A stretch of DNA of 64,000 nucleotides from CAYRHJ01 sp964424105 (lineage in GTDB: Bacteria; Planctomycetota; Phycisphaerae; UBA1845). A program made the translations under genes and the position numbers. Within the stretch, counting starts at the first letter, position 1; the number at the start of each line of letters is the position of its first letter. Shown here piece by piece: positions 61,766 through 64,000 of this stretch. Location of the stretch: positions 1-64,000 of the forward strand of contig CAYRHJ010000013.1 in NCBI GenBank assembly GCA_964424105.1, given 5' to 3'. Under the pieces are notes generated by a model. It worked only from the letters and a program-made list of their open reading frames with translations. It ran no database searches and was not told where the DNA came from.

Positions 61766-62899
61766 TCAGAAATCATAATTCGCATGTGGATTACTACTGC
61801 CGGCAATCGTAGCCGCCGTGACGGTCGGTCCGACCGTGTTCCCGCCGGCGATTGAATAGTTTCCCGATGCGTTTGTCCGTGCGGAATTCCGAATGATCAG
61901 GTTGCCGGCAGCGACGACCTCGATGCCTCGCGACGAGTTGCCCACCACGTTGTTGGCCTCGATCCGGTTCCCGCTCAGGTTCACCCGGACGCCCGATCCG
62001 CCGTTGATGACGCAGTTATTCTGCGAAATAAAGCATTCCCCATTAGCGGCGATTCCGTGTCCAGCATTGTTTTTGGAAGTGCATTGCTGAATCGTGGATC
62101 GCGATCCCACTTCGATACCGTTTCCCACGTTTTGCGTTGCGGTACATCCGATGATGGTGGCGTCACCGTTCACAGAGTAGATGCCCCGCGCGGTGTTCAG
62201 GCTGGCCGTACAATTGGTGATCGCCACGCCGTCGCCTGCGGAAATGCCGTCGTCTCCATTGTTGTGCGCCGTGCAGTTTGAAATCGACCCGCCGTTGTTA
62301 CTCAAAACGATACCATCCAGGCCGTTCCCGCGGGCGGAGCAATTCTCGATTGTGGCGGCGCCGATCGTCACGATGCCGTTCATCCCGTTGTCCCGCGCGG
62401 TACATCGGGTGACCACTGCGCCTGAAAAGATCCAAAGACCGTTCCGGGTGTTGTCGGCCACGTGCACGTCATCAACTCGGCAGTTGCTCGCGTTCCCCAA
62501 ATCGATACCGTCTGAATTGAACCCGCGCACCGTACCGTTGCGAACGACGATGTTTCGTCGGATGCCCGTTACCGTAACGCCGTCATTCGCACAGGCGGAC
62601 GTATGAAAAATGGAAAACCCGTTCAGATCGAGCGTCACATCGCTGGCGTTGATCACCAGTCCATCGGCACCGCAAAACGCGGCCTCCAAGTCGCCCGTCA
62701 GATAGTATGAACCCGATTGATTGATGGTGAATGGCAAGGCTGTGATCGGCGTCCGCGGCTCGACCGTTTGCAAGTCCTTCATGGTCGACGTAATGGGACC
62801 AGCCGGCGGCGTCAGGCTGCCCGCGTTCACCAAAACGACCGTTCCGATGGCCGCAACGACCATCAGCGGCGCCACCTGACGCGTTCGTTGTCTAACCAT
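61766..62899 (-). CDS. Secreted parallel beta-helix (PbH1) repeat protein 3
   Basis: 377-residue exported protein. The start ATG 62899 has AAGGAGGT seven bases upstream, which fixes it against an open frame extending to 63109. Leader PLMVVAAIGTVVLVNAG, stalk GSLTPPAGPITSTMKDLQTV, NQSGSYYLTGDLEAAF and VTLDLNGFSIFH are followed by about ten coils (TIENCSARGNGLDGIVLSN, SISNCTAHNNGDDGISAGDG). The C-terminus is NPHANYDF, equivalent to the AWHNFDF of paralogue 1. Function unknown; presumably a surface or extracellular protein. Confidence 0.86.
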   Translation of the reverse strand: MVRQRTRQVAPLMVVAAIGTVVLVNAGSLTPPAGPITSTMKDLQTVEPRTPITALPFTINQSGSYYLTGDLEAAFCGADGLVINASDVTLDLNGFSIFHTSACANDGVTVTGIRRNIVVRNGTVRGFNSDGIDLGNASNCRVDDVHVADNTRNGLWIFSGAVVTRCTARDNGMNGIVTIGAATIENCSARGNGLDGIVLSNNGGSISNCTAHNNGDDGISAGDGVAITNCTASLNTARGIYSVNGDATIIGCTATQNVGNGIEVGSRSTIQQCTSKNNAGHGIAANGECFISQNNCVINGGSGVRVNLSGNRIEANNVVGNSSRGIEVVAAGNLIIRNSARTNASGNYSIAGGNTVGPTVTAATIAGSSNPHANYDF

Positions 62900-63178
62900 G
62901 GAATGGACCTCCTTCAATCCGAATTGTTCACGTCCGGTGGCCTCCATCGGACCAATCCGCCGGCGCCAGTCCCATGCCGAGGTGCTCGCTCCGAGGGGAT
63001 TACGCAACCATTGTACTGAATCTGTCGCCTTGATAGGAATCAAAAATCGAATTTTGGGTGGAATTGTCGCGTGGTGCTTTTCCGCAGAAATCGCAACCCA
63101 TCGGCCCATCCCCCGTGCGAACCGACCGCGGGGCCTACAATCGATGCTCGTGGCTGAATTGTATCGGGAAGATTCCGC

Positions 63179-64000
63179 CTAATGACTGCTTCGAAGGGCT
63201 TCGACCAGCGCCGTCACCGTGGCTTTTGCGTCACCGAAGAGCATCATGGTCTTGTCGTCAAAAAACAGTTCGTTGTCGATACCGGCGAACCCGGTGCCCA
63301 GACTTCGCTTGCAGATCATCACCGCGCGAGCCTTGTCGACGTCGAGAATCGGCATGCCGTAAATAGGTGAACTCTTGTCGCTTCGGGCCGCGGGATTGAT
63401 CACGTCGTTGGCGCCCAACACCAAGGCCACGTCCGTGGTTTCAAACTCCGGGTTGATCTCGTCCATCTCCACCAGTTGCTCGTAGGGCACGTCCGCTTCC
63501 GCCAACAGCACATTCATATGCCCCGGCATGCGACCGGCCACCGGATGGATGGCGTACTTCACCGATACCCCGTTCGCCTCCAACACCTGTCCCAGTTCGC
63601 GGGTGATGTGTTGGGCACGCGCGACGGCCAATCCGTATCCCGGAATGATGATGACCGACGAAGCCGCTTCCAACGTCATCGCCGCGTCTTCAATCGAGTA
63701 TTCTCGAACGCTGCGCGGTCCGCCCATCGGACCGCCTCCGCCGGTCGAATCCGCCACGCCGAACGCTCCGAAGGCTACGTTGGTCAGCGAACGGTTCATG
63801 GCCCTGCACATCAATACCGTCAAAATGATACCGGCTGCCCCCACCAGCGATCCCGCGATGATCAACAGCTCATTCTGGAGCACAAAGCCGGTCGCGCAAG
63901 CCGCCACTCCTGAATAGGAATTCAACAGCGATATGACGACGGGCATGTCCGCGCCGCCGATGGGAATGACCAAAAGCACTCCCAACGCCAACGCCAAAAT
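63179..64000 (-). CDS. pntB: NAD(P) transhydrogenase subunit beta, 3' part (5' end beyond window)
   Basis: The gene runs off the right edge; 273 C-terminal residues are visible. They include the last membrane helices (ALALGVLLVIPIGGADMPVVI, LLIIAGSLVGAAGIILTVLM) and the complete NADP(H)-binding domain III: VIIIPGYGLAVARAQHIT, AIHPVAGRMPGHMNVLLAEA, LVLGANDVINPAA and ICKRSLGTGFAGIDNELFF. PntAB uses the proton gradient to make NADPH from NADH. Confidence 0.96.
   Translation of the reverse strand: MLALALGVLLVIPIGGADMPVVISLLNSYSGVAACATGFVLQNELLIIAGSLVGAAGIILTVLMCRAMNRSLTNVAFGAFGVADSTGGGGPMGGPRSVREYSIEDAAMTLEAASSVIIIPGYGLAVARAQHITRELGQVLEANGVSVKYAIHPVAGRMPGHMNVLLAEADVPYEQLVEMDEINPEFETTDVALVLGANDVINPAARSDKSSPIYGMPILDVDKARAVMICKRSLGTGFAGIDNELFFDDKTMMLFGDAKATVTALVEALRSSH

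Overview
The window looks like chromosomal DNA of a planctomycete, most likely a Phycisphaerae-type lineage. This is inferred from family content: a prepilin-like protein with an H-X9-DG C-terminus, a type I dockerin protein, several secreted parallel beta-helix (PbH1) proteins with a shared stalk motif, a GldA/ABC-2/GldG/DUF4340 export operon, a free-standing LigD phosphoesterase-domain protein, and many short dispersed palindromic repeats. Most of the DNA is ordinary housekeeping sequence, densely coded on both strands. I found no rRNA or tRNA gene and no CRISPR array.

Layout. 0-2.6 kb: 5' end of an IS1182-like transposase running off the left edge, then pckA. 2.6-9.4 kb: a five-gene operon (ABC ATPase, permease, GldG-like, DUF4340, sixA). 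9.5-22.5 kb: rplU, isolated fliM, a prepilin-like gene, a TPR-rpsT-tlyA-like operon, def-fmt, a TPR-asnB pair, a LigD-PE protein and small unknowns. 22.6-33.1 kb: mnmE, a REC-GGDEF-HD-GYP protein, an HNH protein, a substrate-binding/ATPase/permease uptake operon, a cyclophilin, tsaB and a metallophosphoesterase. 33.3-41.2 kb: yidC, a mannose-1-phosphate guanylyltransferase gene, a PcrA/UvrD helicase gene, a coiled-coil tail-anchored protein and pilT. 41.3-46.4 kb: a type II fatty-acid/polyketide-like operon (dehydratase, long ACP, dehydratase, degenerate KS, full KS) followed by a LolA-like gene. 46.7-51.8 kb: ribH, nusB, ftsY and mlaEFD. 51.8-56.2 kb: two membrane glycosyltransferases and icd. 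56.3-62.9 kb: an accessory island of secreted proteins (dockerin, three PbH1 proteins, two gene remnants) interleaved with two toxin-antitoxin modules (mntA-hepT, hicBA). 63.2 kb to the end: 3' part of pntB.

The most promising candidate for a little-described system is the five-gene operon at 42.2-46.4 kb. It pairs a complete ketosynthase with a partner that keeps the cysteine but lacks both catalytic histidines, with two hot-dog dehydratases and an extended ACP, all tightly coupled. It has no ketoreductase, acyltransferase or thioesterase of its own. The block from 39.2 to 47.2 kb that contains it is bracketed by 112-bp inverted repeats (one mismatch), the right copy of which separates ribH from nusB. 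The second area of interest is the secreted-protein/toxin-antitoxin island, where the mntA-hepT pair sits between two copies of a dockerin gene 3' end.
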